DNA of 64,000 bases, taken from assembly GCA_039182515.1 (NCBI GenBank), contig JBCDCE010000010.1:10124-74123 (forward strand), given 5' to 3'. The notes beneath the pieces are model-generated. The model had not been told where the DNA came from. It saw nothing but the letters and a program-made list of their open reading frames with translations, and did not search any database. Origin of the DNA: JBCDCE01 sp039182515 (GTDB taxonomy: Bacteria > Pseudomonadota > Alphaproteobacteria > Rhodobacterales > Rhodobacteraceae). Of this stretch, positions 1 through 8,991 are shown piece after piece; position 1 is the first letter of the stretch, and every line of letters begins with the position of its first letter. Both the position numbers and the translations under genes were made by a program.

Positions 1-2
1 CA

Positions 3-1259
3 GCGAGCTTTTCAGAAACGCCTTCTTCAGAAGCCGAACCGGGTTCATCGTTTGAGTCAGCTCTGGCTCCAACACCCGATGAGACGGTGGTTCCTCATTT
101 CGCATTTGGCACAGAGCCCATTGGGAAAGGCGCATGGCTTGGCATTGCCCCGCTCGCAGACGGCCTTTCTCAAAAGCCCGCTGAAAGTGAGGTTGAGCCG
201 CTGTCGGGAATGCCGCAGGCCTTGGACACAGACGAAGCCTCAAGCGCAGACGTTGAGCATTTTGACGATAGTCCTCTTGAGGAAACAGAGGTAACTGACG
301 CAGATGCAGAGCTAGTGGATGCGCCATGGTCGCTTGAAAGCGACGGCGAAGCATTGCCGGAGATTGCACCGGTTGAGCGCAGTTTTGACACTGCAGCAGA
401 ACGCGCAAGCCTTCTGGAAGTCATTACCGGTGGGCGTATGGCGCAAGACGAGGGGGAGGCTTTTGAAGAAGACGACAAAAGCAACACAAATGCCCCCTGG
501 GACTCCGATACAGAGTTTCGGTCAGGTCGGAGACTGAACTGGGCGGATTTTGTCGATCCTCAAAGCACAAGTGCATCAGATGCTGAAACTGGAGACTCTG
601 AGGCCGGAGCGATAGACGGACCGATTGTACTCGATCACACGGATGGTGATGAGATCCGCCAAGTCACAGAGTCTGCTCAGGCAGCACTGGCGGAACTTGA
701 GGTCGATCAAATGGAAGAGGCGGCTGACCAAGTGGCCGACCTGCATCTCAGCAATGCGGCCGAAGACATTGAGGCCTATGACGCGGATGTCTCTGCGCCC
801 GAAGACCCTGAACAAACCCCTGAACAAATCGCTGAACAAGTCGATGCTGAAGATGACACCATTGCAGCGTTGATGGCGGCTCAAGCGGTGCCGCCTGCTG
901 TGGAGACACCCGTGCAGAGCCATGCGTCAGACCTCGCAGATTTGCCAGAAGTAGAGCTTGGCGACAGGTCTTCGGACCTAGATCCATCCGCCCCAGAGAT
1001 TGATCTGAATACCGATAGCTTTGAGTTCGAGCCCAAGACTTTGGCGACAGTAGCTCTCGTTCCAACCGTTATGGAAGAAGTTCGGGCGCGCAGCGATGCT
1101 CCAGTTGCGAAGGTTGACGAGGCGCAGTTACAAGCTGTTGTCGGAAAGATCGTTCGCCAAGAGCTGCAAGGTGTTTTGGGGGAGCGCATCACGCGTAACG
1201 TGCGCAAACTTGTACGGCGCGAGATACAGCGCGCTTTTACATCTCGGGACTTGGACTGA
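3..1259 (+). CDS. Acidic PopZ-like protein, 5'-truncated by the window edge
   Basis: The reading frame is open from position 3, so the true start lies before the window; a GTG at 87 is the first possible start inside it. The visible protein is dominated by Glu, Asp, Ala and Ser and looks intrinsically disordered over about 350 residues. Only the last 45 residues are basic and helical. They have a hydrophobic spacing (VVGKIVRQEL, then VRKLVRREIQRAF) that can be lined up without gaps with my recollection of the C-terminal oligomerisation region of PopZ, the alphaproteobacterial polar organiser, which also follows an acidic disordered stretch. The PopZ link is an inference from composition and pattern, not a proven homology. 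The gene converges on cobQ and is separated from it by about 10 bases. Confidence 0.55.
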   Translation, partial: ASFSETPSSEAEPGSSFESALAPTPDETVVPHFAFGTEPIGKGAWLGIAPLADGLSQKPAESEVEPLSGMPQALDTDEASSADVEHFDDSPLEETEVTDADAELVDAPWSLESDGEALPEIAPVERSFDTAAERASLLEVITGGRMAQDEGEAFEEDDKSNTNAPWDSDTEFRSGRRLNWADFVDPQSTSASDAETGDSEAGAIDGPIVLDHTDGDEIRQVTESAQAALAELEVDQMEEAADQVADLHLSNAAEDIEAYDADVSAPEDPEQTPEQIAEQVDAEDDTIAALMAAQAVPPAVETPVQSHASDLADLPEVELGDRSSDLDPSAPEIDLNTDSFEFEPKTLATVALVPTVMEEVRARSDAPVAKVDEAQLQAVVGKIVRQELQGVLGERITRNVRKLVRREIQRAFTSRDLD

Positions 1260-1268
1260 GCTCACGGC

Positions 1269-2750
1269 TCAAAGGTCTACATCGCGGGCCATCGCCAACA
1301 AAGCTGCAATATCGAGATGGGCGCGCAGATGGTTTGCCAAAGTGTCTAGGGTGTCTTCTACCTGCTGCGCGTAGTTGAGGCGGCTGTTTTGCCCACCCAA
1401 CTCTTTGAGCATTTTGCTGCGCGCCGCGTCGCTCTCAAAAAGTCCGTGAATATAACAACCGCGCACCTGTCCTGAGGGGTCCGTGGCGCCTTCCATCCGC
1501 CCATCCTCTAAAGTGATCCAAGCCCGCTCTGTATCTGGCCCATCGGTTTGACCAATATGGATTTCATAGCCCGTGAGAGCAGGGCCTTGAGCACCACGTG
1601 GAGCCAAAGAGCCAGTGACCATGCGCAATTCTTTGCGCGGCGTCATTTTTGTACGGACATTAAGCAATCCAAGGCCCGGGACGGACTGAGCTGGCCCTTC
1701 AATGCCATCCGGGTCCGCAATTTCTTGGCCAAGCATTTGATACCCGCCACAAATCCCCAACACAGCTCCTCCGCGCCGCACATGCGCTTTGATATCAATG
1801 TCCCATCCTTGAGCACACAGATGAGCGAGATCGCCTATGGTGGATTTGCTGCCTGGCAAGAGCACGAGGTCAGCGTCTGCGGGGAGGGGCTGGCCTGCTG
1901 GAATGAAACTGACGCGCAGGTTTGGCTCAGATGAAAGCGGATCAAGATCGTCAAAATTTGCAATGCGCGAGATCTGCGGCACCACAACATGTAAGCCGCT
2001 ACCTGGACGCGAGGTCAAATCCATGCTGTCTTCTGCTGGCAATTTCCAGGCGTCCGAAAACCAGGGCACAATCCCTAGGTTTGGCCAGCCCGTATGCTCT
2101 GTTATGGCCTTGGCACCCTCCGCAAAGAGGCTCGTGTCGCCACGAAATTTGTTTATGGCAAAGCCTGTTATACGCGCTTCGTCTCCATGTGTGAGCACTT
2201 TGTGAGTGCCCACAAGCTGGGCAATAACGCCGCCACGATCAATATCGCCAATCAGAACCACAGGAACGCCCGCGGCTTCCGCAAAGCCCATATTGGCAAT
2301 GTCGCCTTCGCGCAAATTAATCTCAGCGGGGCTGCCAGCCCCCTCCACCAAAATCAGATCATGTGCCTTGGCCAAACGCTTATAGCTTTCCAGAACAGGC
2401 CCCATCAGCTCGGCTTTTCGGCTGCCGTATTCCTTGGCTCTGAGCGTGGCGAACCGTTTGCCTTGGACGATCACTTGGGAGCCCGTGTCGGTTTCGGGTT
2501 TGAGGAGAACGGGGTTCATATCTGTGTGCGGCGCGCAGCCTGCCGCACGCGCTTGCAGCGCCTGGGCGCGGCCAATCTCGCCACCATCCACCGTAACGGC
2601 CGCATTGTTCGACATATTCTGCGGCTTGAACGGGGCCACGCGCAGCCCGTCTTGCGCAAAAACGCGCGCCAAACCGGCAACCAACATGGATTTACCAACG
2701 TTTGATCCTGCTCCTTGGATCATGAGCGCTTTTGGCGGTCGATTTGCCAT
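1269..2750 (-). CDS. cobQ: Cobyric acid synthase
   Basis: This 493-residue protein amidates adenosylcobyrinic acid a,c-diamide at four side chains using glutamine and ATP, in late adenosylcobalamin synthesis in the cytoplasm. The N-terminal dethiobiotin-synthetase-like ATPase domain carries the P-loop GAGSNVGKS at residues 13-21 and the typical FKPQNMSNNA segment. The C-terminal class I glutamine amidotransferase domain has the nucleophile Cys334 in LGICGGYQM and His435 in CYIHGLF. Length and motif order are those of the family. The start ATG is followed directly by the P-loop region, as expected. No other cobalamin gene lies in the window, so it is separated from the rest of the pathway here. 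It is divergent from the membrane protein at 2806. Confidence 0.97.
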   Translation of the reverse strand: MANRPPKALMIQGAGSNVGKSMLVAGLARVFAQDGLRVAPFKPQNMSNNAAVTVDGGEIGRAQALQARAAGCAPHTDMNPVLLKPETDTGSQVIVQGKRFATLRAKEYGSRKAELMGPVLESYKRLAKAHDLILVEGAGSPAEINLREGDIANMGFAEAAGVPVVLIGDIDRGGVIAQLVGTHKVLTHGDEARITGFAINKFRGDTSLFAEGAKAITEHTGWPNLGIVPWFSDAWKLPAEDSMDLTSRPGSGLHVVVPQISRIANFDDLDPLSSEPNLRVSFIPAGQPLPADADLVLLPGSKSTIGDLAHLCAQGWDIDIKAHVRRGGAVLGICGGYQMLGQEIADPDGIEGPAQSVPGLGLLNVRTKMTPRKELRMVTGSLAPRGAQGPALTGYEIHIGQTDGPDTERAWITLEDGRMEGATDPSGQVRGCYIHGLFESDAARSKMLKELGGQNSRLNYAQQVEDTLDTLANHLRAHLDIAALLAMARDVDL

Positions 2751-2805
2751 TGTCCCTCCGTGATTTCGCCCTTCCTATAGGGGAGTAATTGCGGGGGAAA
2801 GCGCG

Positions 2806-3381
2806 ATGAACACACCGGCCCATTTGATTTTTGGCATGGCGGCTTTTGGCAAGCCCAAGTCGACACGGGTCACACTGGCTGCTCTCTTGGGAGCGATGGC
2901 CCCAGATCTGTCGCTCTATTTGATGGCCGGAACCTCAATTTTCCTTCTGGGGATCGATCCCCAAGTGGTGTTTGACCAGCTCTATTTCTCAGAAGCTTGG
3001 CAGCTTGTGTTTAAGATCGACAATAGTTTTATTTTATGGGGGATTGGCCTTGGGTTGGCGACAATGCTCGGGAAAACCTGGGCTATCGCCTTATGCGGCG
3101 CAGCTCTTTTGCATATCGCGTTTGATTTTCCCCTCCACCATGATGATGGCCGGGCGCATTTCTGGCCCTTGAGCAACTGGGTTTTTGAAAGCCCCGTGAG
3201 CTATTGGGACCGCAACCATCACGCTGGATGGGTTGCGCCCATCGAATTTGCCGTGACGGTGGGACTGGTCGTTTGGATGTGGCGGAGATTTAAAGAAGTT
3301 TGGGCACGCATTACGCTCGCCGCGCTCTTGGCAATGCAGACCTTCCCGGTTTTCATGTGGGTCTTCGTCTTTGCCCAATAA
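2806..3381 (+). CDS. Small integral membrane protein, DUF457/metal-dependent-hydrolase-like
   Basis: The 191-residue protein starts at an ATG preceded by a purine-rich GGGGGAAAG site. It has four or five hydrophobic segments and polar residues typical of the YdjM/DUF457-type membrane proteins: the N-terminal NTPAHLIFG, an Asp in GAMAPDLSLY, a His in LLHIAFDFPLHHDDG and a second His pair in DRNHHAGW. These His/Asp residues could bind a metal at the membrane, but no reaction is established. Similar proteins adjacent to cobQ in related bacteria are sometimes labelled as cobalamin proteins because of position only. Function unknown. Confidence 0.7.
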   Translation: MNTPAHLIFGMAAFGKPKSTRVTLAALLGAMAPDLSLYLMAGTSIFLLGIDPQVVFDQLYFSEAWQLVFKIDNSFILWGIGLGLATMLGKTWAIALCGAALLHIAFDFPLHHDDGRAHFWPLSNWVFESPVSYWDRNHHAGWVAPIEFAVTVGLVVWMWRRFKEVWARITLAALLAMQTFPVFMWVFVFAQ

Positions 3382-3418
3382 AAAACGGTCCTTACCGTCT
3401 CGGCAAGAACCGCTTTTT
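3381..3418. terminator. Bidirectional stem-loop terminator between convergent genes
   Basis: An A-tract, an imperfect stem (CGGTCCTTACC against GGCAAGAACCG) and a T-tract lie between the stop of the plus-strand membrane protein and the stop of the minus-strand small protein. The A and T runs on either side would give a terminal U-run in both directions. The stem has a few mismatches. Confidence 0.65.
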
Positions 3419-3436
3419 AATCTTGTTCTGAGGGCC

Positions 3437-3775
3437 TTAAGCGGCTTCTGCTTCTGCTTCTGCTTCCGCTGCAGCAGCAGCATTGCGGCGCTCGCTCTCT
3501 TCGCGGCTCAGCGCCACGGATGTCCGTACACCTTTGCCAACGAACTCCATGAGGCCGTCGACGACCCGCTCGTTGGGGTCAATGCCCGCACAAGTTAAAA
3601 CTTCGCGCCCATCGCGCGAGCGTGCCCAGCGGGCTATTTGTTCTGGACCGTTGCCGTATTTCTTGTCATCTGCAATCGCGTCGTCTAACGCGGCAAGCAC
3701 AACTGCCGCGAAAAGTTTCCGCGCCCGGTTGCCTTGTTCATTGTTGAATGCGGTGCCATCAACGAAATCGCGCAT
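3437..3775 (-). CDS. Conserved small protein of unknown function with Ala/Glu tail
   Basis: The reading frame can be extended upstream to 3859, but the ATG at 3775 is preceded by a strong GGAGG seven bases away and begins the well-ordered part (MRDFVDGTAFNNEQ), so it is taken as the start. The protein is 112 residues, soluble and helical, with a single Cys (LTCAGID). It resembles a small conserved Rhodobacterales family that I recognise only as a domain of unknown function. The C-terminus is a low-complexity Ala/Glu run encoded by a GCTTCT-type trinucleotide repeat on the plus strand, which could vary in length between strains. It is divergent from efp. Confidence 0.75.
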   Translation of the reverse strand: MRDFVDGTAFNNEQGNRARKLFAAVVLAALDDAIADDKKYGNGPEQIARWARSRDGREVLTCAGIDPNERVVDGLMEFVGKGVRTSVALSREESERRNAAAAAEAEAEAEAA

Positions 3776-3915
3776 CTCGCCTCCTATTGTTTTCTTTTGG
3801 GTCTGGCGTGGGGGCCAATATGACGGGTTTATGTCGATTCGGGGAAGCGTTTTTTGCATGACTGCTATGCGCTCTGAGCATAAATCCCCGGTATTATGAC
3901 CTTCATATGGTTGGC

Positions 3916-3944
3916 TTGCCTCTGTTTCGCCCCCAATATATAGG
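3916..3944 (+). promoter_or_regulatory. Candidate sigma-70-type promoter of efp
   Basis: TTGCCT and TATAGG are separated by 17 bases, and the second hexamer ends about 42 bases before the efp ATG. A TATATA overlaps the second box with a shorter spacer. This is a pattern match by eye only. Confidence 0.4.
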
Positions 3945-3986
3945 CTGCGTCACAAAGCTTTCAACATTTCGCCAAGGTTTCGCCAC

Positions 3987-4550
3987 ATGCCAAAGATCAA
4001 CGGAAACGAGATCAAGCCCGGAAACGTGCTAGAGCACAACGGAGGCCTTTGGGCTGCTGTCAAGGTGGATCATGTTAAACCCGGCAAAGGTGGGGCTTTT
4101 GCGCAAGTCGAAATGAAGAACCTACGCAACGGTTCAAAGCTGAACGAACGCTTCCGCTCAGCGGATAAAGTAGAGCGGGTCCGGCTCGAACAAAAAGACC
4201 AGCAGTTTCTCTATGAGAGCGATGGCATGTTGGTCTTTATGGACTCCGAAACCTACGAGCAAATCGAACTGCCCGCAGACCTTTTGGGCGAGCGGCGCCC
4301 GTTTTTGCAGGACGGCATGACGATCCAAGTAGAGTTTTACGAAGAAGAAGCGCTCAATGCTTCGCTACCGCAGAAAGTGACCTGCAAAGTGGTTGAGACG
4401 GAGCCTGTCGTCAAAGGCCAGACCGCTGCAAATTCCTTCAAGCCTGCCATTCTCGACAATGGCGTCAAGGTGATGGTGCCGCCGTTTGTTGGCCAAGATG
4501 AAGAGATCATCGTCAATACTGAAACCATGGACTACGCAGAGCGCGCCTAA
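3987..4550 (+). CDS. efp: Elongation factor P
   Basis: EF-P binds between the ribosomal P and E sites and relieves stalling at consecutive prolines. The protein has 187 residues, the normal family length, with the KOW-like N-terminal domain and two OB domains. The loop that reaches the peptidyl-transferase centre is PGKGGA, with Lys34 at the position that is modified in bacteria with EpmA. No epmA or epmB is visible in the window, so whether Lys34 is modified cannot be told here. The ATG follows an AAGG about nine bases upstream. Confidence 0.97.
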   Translation: MPKINGNEIKPGNVLEHNGGLWAAVKVDHVKPGKGGAFAQVEMKNLRNGSKLNERFRSADKVERVRLEQKDQQFLYESDGMLVFMDSETYEQIELPADLLGERRPFLQDGMTIQVEFYEEEALNASLPQKVTCKVVETEPVVKGQTAANSFKPAILDNGVKVMVPPFVGQDEEIIVNTETMDYAERA

Positions 4551-4613
4551 AGCGTTATGCGAAAAACCTGAATCACCTAACGCTGCCTGAAACCTTTGGT
4601 TTCAACGCGTTAG
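4551..4613 (+). repeat. Overlapping, mutually exclusive inverted repeats downstream of efp
   Basis: AGCGTTA at 4551-4557 can pair with TAACGCT at 4578-4584. The overlapping CTAACGC at 4577-4583 can instead pair with GCGTTAG at 4607-4613, enclosing an inner perfect hairpin GAAACC-TTT-GGTTTC. The middle segment is shared, so only one of the two outer stems can form at a time. No T-tract follows, so this is not an ordinary intrinsic terminator. Confidence 0.5.
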
Positions 4614-4701
4614 CTGATACTCGATGTCTCAGATATTTCGTCAAACGCTATAATCCTTTTGCTTGGCGTCTCGTGCACTTGCTCGTCGTCGCATCCCGAG
4701 G

Positions 4702-5190
4702 TCAACCGTGCGGCTCAATTGGGCCGTCGTCTTTTACAGCTTGCATAGAAACATGGGTCGATGTGGCCGCTACGAAAGGTAGCGTTGAGATCGTCTCTCC
4801 CAAGACCTGCCGATAACTTTGAATGTCGCGGGAACGGACTTTCAATAAGTAATCGAAAGCTCCCGCGATCATATGGCATTGCTCGATTTCTGGCACGCCT
4901 TGGACAGCCTCATTGAAAGCCGACAGGGCTTTCTCTGTGGTGTCGCGCAGTCGCACTTCGACAAAGGCAACATGCTCAAGGCCAAGTTTTCCGGGATCGA
5001 GTATGGCGCGAAAGCCTTTGATGTGACCACTGGCAATCAAGCGTTTCAGTCGGACCTGACAGGGACTTTTGGACAGTCCAACTTCATTCGCCAAATCTGT
5101 GACACTCATGCGACCAGCCCCTGACAAAATGCGGATAATCGCGTTGTCAAAGCGGTCTAATGTTTCGTTATCGTTTGTGTTTACGCTCAT
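4702..5190 (-). CDS. putR: Lrp/AsnC-family regulator, probable proline-catabolism activator PutR
   Basis: The 162-residue protein has an N-terminal winged helix-turn-helix (about residues 10-65, with DLANEVGLSKSPCQVRLKRL as the recognition region) and a C-terminal RAM/AsnC ligand-binding domain ending in the usual beta-alpha-beta fold. It is divergent from putA with 142 bases between the starts. In related alphaproteobacteria the regulator in this position, PutR, activates putA in response to proline, and the putA product has no DNA-binding domain of its own. That is also the case here. The assignment to PutR rests on family plus position. Confidence 0.88.
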   Translation of the reverse strand: MSVNTNDNETLDRFDNAIIRILSGAGRMSVTDLANEVGLSKSPCQVRLKRLIASGHIKGFRAILDPGKLGLEHVAFVEVRLRDTTEKALSAFNEAVQGVPEIEQCHMIAGAFDYLLKVRSRDIQSYRQVLGETISTLPFVAATSTHVSMQAVKDDGPIEPHG

Positions 5191-5203
5191 TTTATGGGGA
5201 ATT

Positions 5204-5225
5204 ATTAGTTTTTTCGGGAACTAAT
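5204..5225. promoter_or_regulatory. Candidate PutR operator
   Basis: A perfect inverted repeat, ATTAGTT and AACTAAT separated by 8 bases, sits 14 bases upstream of the putR start in the putR-putA intergenic region. AT-rich dyads of this kind are usual binding sites for Lrp-family dimers. Overlap with the putR promoter would fit autoregulation. Confidence 0.45.
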
Positions 5226-5332
5226 ATGCATATAGACTTATTTTTCAGGAAATACAACTTTCTAAATTGAGGTAATGTTAAGTGCGCCTGCCAAGCGGGC
5301 TTTCTTGAGTTTCACCCAATCCGGAGGTCGCA

Positions 5333-8300
5333 ATGGACTTGCAAGCATACCGCGCCCGCATTCGAAATGATCACAGGGCTGACGAAGAAGAGTTTGTCAA
5401 AGCGCTGCTGGAGCACGCTCCTCGCAAAGCCCTGCGGCAAGCAGCGGAGCACAAAGCCGCCCTTTGGGTCACAGCTTTGCGCGAAGCGGGCGACACCGGC
5501 ATGATGGACAGTTTTCTGGCGGAATACGGCCTCTCGACCCGTGAAGGCGTTGCCTTGATGTGTTTGGCAGAAGCTTTGCTCAGAGTGCCCGATGCTAAGA
5601 CCATGGACGCTCTGATCGAGGACAAAATTGCCCCTTCCGATTGGGGCAAGCACCTCGGCCACTCGAGCTCATCGCTCGTGAATGCCTCAACCTGGGCTTT
5701 GATGCTCACGGGCAAAGTGTTGCAAGACGGTGAAGGTATGGCGGGTGTTCTCACAGGCGCTGTGCGCCGCATGGGTGAGCCGGTTATTCGCAGCGCTGTA
5801 ACCCGCGCGATGCGCGAAATGGGCCGTCAATTTGTGCTTGGCGAAACCATCGATAAGGCCTTCGAAAATGGCGCTGAAAAAGCCAGCAAAGGCTATAGCT
5901 TTTCGTTTGATATGCTGGGCGAAGCGGCGATGACGCAAGCAGATGCAGACGCCTATATGCAGGCTTATGGCGATGCCATTGCACGGCTTGCCAAACGCGC
6001 GCACGGTTCAGATCCGAGGGAAAACCCTGGAATATCAATCAAGCTTTCTGCGCTCCACCCTCGCTATGAGGAGGCGCAAAGAGATCGAGTTATGACCGAG
6101 CTGGTGCCGCGCGTCCTTGAGCTAACGCAGGCCGCGGCGCGTGCTGGGCTCGGGCTCAATATTGATGCGGAAGAAGCAGATCGTCTCGAGATTTCGCTGG
6201 ATGTTATTCAAGCCGTTCTGAGTGATCCGTCTCTGGTAGGCTGGACAGGGTTTGGCGTTGTCGTTCAGGCCTATTCGAAACGGGCTCTTGGCGTTATCGA
6301 CTGGCTCTATGCTTTGGCCGAAGCACTGGATCGGCGCATAATGGTCCGGCTTGTGAAGGGGGCGTACTGGGACAGTGAAATTAAGCACGCTCAAACAGAA
6401 GGCTTATCCGGCTTTCCTGTCTTTACGCGTAAATCGGCAACAGATGTGAGCTACGGTGTCTGTGCTGCCCGTCTCATGTCTTTAACAGACCGGATCTATC
6501 CGCAGTTTGCCACGCACAATGCCCACACAATGGCGCTGGTGCTCGAGCTCGCAGGCGGGAGAGGCGATTTTGAGTTTCAGCGTTTGCACGGCATGGGTGA
6601 GGCTCTGCACGACGCGGTTAAGGGTGAAACTGGGGTCAGGGACCGGATCTACGCACCCGTTGGTGCTCATCGCGATTTGTTGGCCTATCTTGTCAGGCGG
6701 CTTTTAGAAAACGGTGCGAATTCGAGTTTTGTTAACCAAATCGTGGATGCTGATGTGCCTGTCTCTGATGTTGTCGCGGATCCATTTGAAGATTTGCTAC
6801 CTTGGGTTCCGGTTGAGGCTGTGGTGCCTCCCGCTCATATTTTTGGAGTACGTGCCAACGCGCGTGGCTTCGATCTGAGCGATCCTGTGAGTTTGGCAGC
6901 AATAGAGGCTGCACGCGCGCCATGGGCAGAGGCAATCTGGAAGGCTGGTGCTGAATGGTCAGGCGATTGGCGAGATGTTCGCGCGCCGAGTGACGGGTCT
7001 TTGGTCGGTCGTGTGCGCTTTGCGAGTGCAAAAGAAGCCGAAGCCGCGCGGGACAAAGTTGCAGATTGGACCGCGGACACGACGACCCGCGCGCGAGTGT
7101 TGCGCCGCGCGGCAGATGTTTACGAAGAAAACTACGGTGAGCTCTTTGCTCTGCTTGCGCGAGAAGCTGGCAAAAGCATGATAGACGCTGTCGCAGAGCT
7201 GCGTGAGGCGGTGGATTTCTTACGCTACTACGCAGATCAAGCGGAGAGCCTGTCTGGTCCAGCGCGCGGAAAGGTTGCCGCCATTAGTCCCTGGAACTTC
7301 CCTTTGGCCATTTTCACCGGCCAAATTGCGGCGGCTTTGGCCGTTGGGAATGGCGTTGTGGCGAAACCGGCGGAGTCCACAGGCTTGGTTGCGTCTCGGG
7401 CGGTGGATTTCTTGCACCAGGCTGGCGTGCCGCTGGCATCGCTCCGTTTGGTGCATGGCGCAGGCCATATCGTAGGGTCAGTGCTGAGTGCAAAAGTAGA
7501 TGCAATGTGCTTCACGGGCTCTACGCAGACCGCGCAGGCAATCAATCGCGCAATGGCCCAAAACGCCGCCCCAACTGCGCCGATGATCGCAGAAACCGGT
7601 GGGCTCAACGCGATGATCGTCGACAGCACAGCCCTCCCGGAACAAGCCGTGCGCGATGTTGTGGCGTCTGCTTTTCAATCTGCAGGTCAGCGCTGCTCCG
7701 CGGCGCGCATCTTATACGTTCAAGAGGATGTGGCGGAGACATTCGCAACCATGCTCATGGGGGCCATGGACGAATTACATCTGGGCGATCCTTGGCACTT
7801 GAAAACAGACGTCGGCCCTGTGATCGACGCTTCCGCCAAGTCAAAAATTGAGCGGCATATTGCATCAGCGGAAAAAGACGGGCGTCTCTTAAAGCGCCTG
7901 GACGCACCCCAAACTGGGACCTTCGTAGGGCCTGCTTTGATCTCTGTATCGGGCATTGACGCGCTTAAAGAGGAGATTTTTGGCCCGGTTTTGCATCTTG
8001 CGACCTTTAAGGTCTCTGAACTCAGTCAGGTCACGCAGGCCATAAATAACGCGGGCTACGGGCTCACCTTTGGCATCCAAAGCCGGATCGATGATCGCGT
8101 GGAAACGGTGACACGTGCAATCAAAGCGGGCAATCTTTATGTAAATCGCAACCAGATCGGTGCGGTGGTTGGCAGCCAGCCCTTCGGCGGCTCTGGCCTA
8201 TCAGGAACGGGCCCAAAGGCGGGCGGTCCCCGCTATCTCAAGAGATTTTTGAAGCCGCTTCGGGAGATTTTGCCTGAGCAATCCACCATTCCCAGCAATC

Positions 8301-8737
8301 GAAATGTGCAGGCTGAAATTGAGCACGCGCAAGCACAAGGGATGCGCGAGATTGGGAGAGCAGAATTGCCCGGCCCAACAGGCGAGTCAAACCTATGGAG
8401 TTTGGAAGGGCGCGGTGTGATCCTAGCTCTTGGCCCAACAGAAGCTGTCGCGCGGCGTCAGGCGGCAGCGATTGAGGGGGCTGGAGCGCGAGCGGTCATG
8501 GCTCCCGATCTCTCTGTTGATGCTGTTGCTCACTTGAGCGGAATGGCGGGCGTTGTGTGCTTTGCGCCGGACGTGGATCTCTGCAAATTGCGCCAGGCTC
8601 TGGCGGCGCGAGATGGCGCGCTTGTGCCTCTCTTTGCGGAAGCGGATTTTGCGACCTGGTGCAGTCAGGAACGGCATATGTGCATCGACACAACGGCGTC
8701 CGGCGGCAATGCGGCGCTCTTGGCAGCCGTCGGTTAA
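5333..8737 (+). CDS. putA: Bifunctional proline dehydrogenase / delta-1-pyrroline-5-carboxylate dehydrogenase
   Basis: PutA oxidises proline to glutamate in two steps, using FAD in the first domain and NAD in the second, with the intermediate channelled between them. The 1134 residues comprise an N-terminal helical arm, a proline dehydrogenase barrel (RLVKGAYWDSEIK near residue 340), an aldehyde dehydrogenase domain with Glu754 (AETGGLN) and nucleophile Cys788 (GQRCSAAR), and about 130 extra C-terminal residues resembling the accessory domain of longer PutAs. There is no N-terminal ribbon-helix-helix domain, so unlike the Escherichia coli enzyme it should not repress its own gene. Regulation is therefore assigned to the divergent Lrp-type gene. 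The ATG is preceded by a GGAGG seven bases upstream. Confidence 0.97.
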   Translation: MDLQAYRARIRNDHRADEEEFVKALLEHAPRKALRQAAEHKAALWVTALREAGDTGMMDSFLAEYGLSTREGVALMCLAEALLRVPDAKTMDALIEDKIAPSDWGKHLGHSSSSLVNASTWALMLTGKVLQDGEGMAGVLTGAVRRMGEPVIRSAVTRAMREMGRQFVLGETIDKAFENGAEKASKGYSFSFDMLGEAAMTQADADAYMQAYGDAIARLAKRAHGSDPRENPGISIKLSALHPRYEEAQRDRVMTELVPRVLELTQAAARAGLGLNIDAEEADRLEISLDVIQAVLSDPSLVGWTGFGVVVQAYSKRALGVIDWLYALAEALDRRIMVRLVKGAYWDSEIKHAQTEGLSGFPVFTRKSATDVSYGVCAARLMSLTDRIYPQFATHNAHTMALVLELAGGRGDFEFQRLHGMGEALHDAVKGETGVRDRIYAPVGAHRDLLAYLVRRLLENGANSSFVNQIVDADVPVSDVVADPFEDLLPWVPVEAVVPPAHIFGVRANARGFDLSDPVSLAAIEAARAPWAEAIWKAGAEWSGDWRDVRAPSDGSLVGRVRFASAKEAEAARDKVADWTADTTTRARVLRRAADVYEENYGELFALLAREAGKSMIDAVAELREAVDFLRYYADQAESLSGPARGKVAAISPWNFPLAIFTGQIAAALAVGNGVVAKPAESTGLVASRAVDFLHQAGVPLASLRLVHGAGHIVGSVLSAKVDAMCFTGSTQTAQAINRAMAQNAAPTAPMIAETGGLNAMIVDSTALPEQAVRDVVASAFQSAGQRCSAARILYVQEDVAETFATMLMGAMDELHLGDPWHLKTDVGPVIDASAKSKIERHIASAEKDGRLLKRLDAPQTGTFVGPALISVSGIDALKEEIFGPVLHLATFKVSELSQVTQAINNAGYGLTFGIQSRIDDRVETVTRAIKAGNLYVNRNQIGAVVGSQPFGGSGLSGTGPKAGGPRYLKRFLKPLREILPEQSTIPSNRNVQAEIEHAQAQGMREIGRAELPGPTGESNLWSLEGRGVILALGPTEAVARRQAAAIEGAGARAVMAPDLSVDAVAHLSGMAGVVCFAPDVDLCKLRQALAARDGALVPLFAEADFATWCSQERHMCIDTTASGGNAALLAAVG

Positions 8738-8924
8738 TACACCTCCCCCCTTCAGTTAACTTAAATGCGAAGGATTTTTGCCGTCACTGACCAAAGTTTC
8801 TAAACCGACTCGCCTTACAATAAAGGGTGGTAGGGAGAGGGCTGCTTCGGGCCGTTAAGGAAGTGTAAAGTGTTCGGCTCTCGCAAGGCACCGCAATAAA
8901 ACGGTCTTTTAACAACTCAAAAGA

Positions 8925-8949
8925 CTTGCGCGCGTTTTCTGCGCGCAAG
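8925..8949 (-). terminator. Intrinsic terminator of valS
   Basis: Read on the minus strand, a perfect 9-base GC-rich stem (CTTGCGCGC / GCGCGCAAG) is followed directly by TCTTTT, about 45 bases after the valS stop. A second, weaker stem (GTCTTTT / AAAAGAC, 8904-8925) overlaps the T-run. The rest of the 254-base gap between putA and valS shows no other recognisable element. Confidence 0.75.
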
Positions 8950-8991
8950 GCTCCTTAATCGTATTTGGTCCAAAAGAGGCTCTGATGCCTT

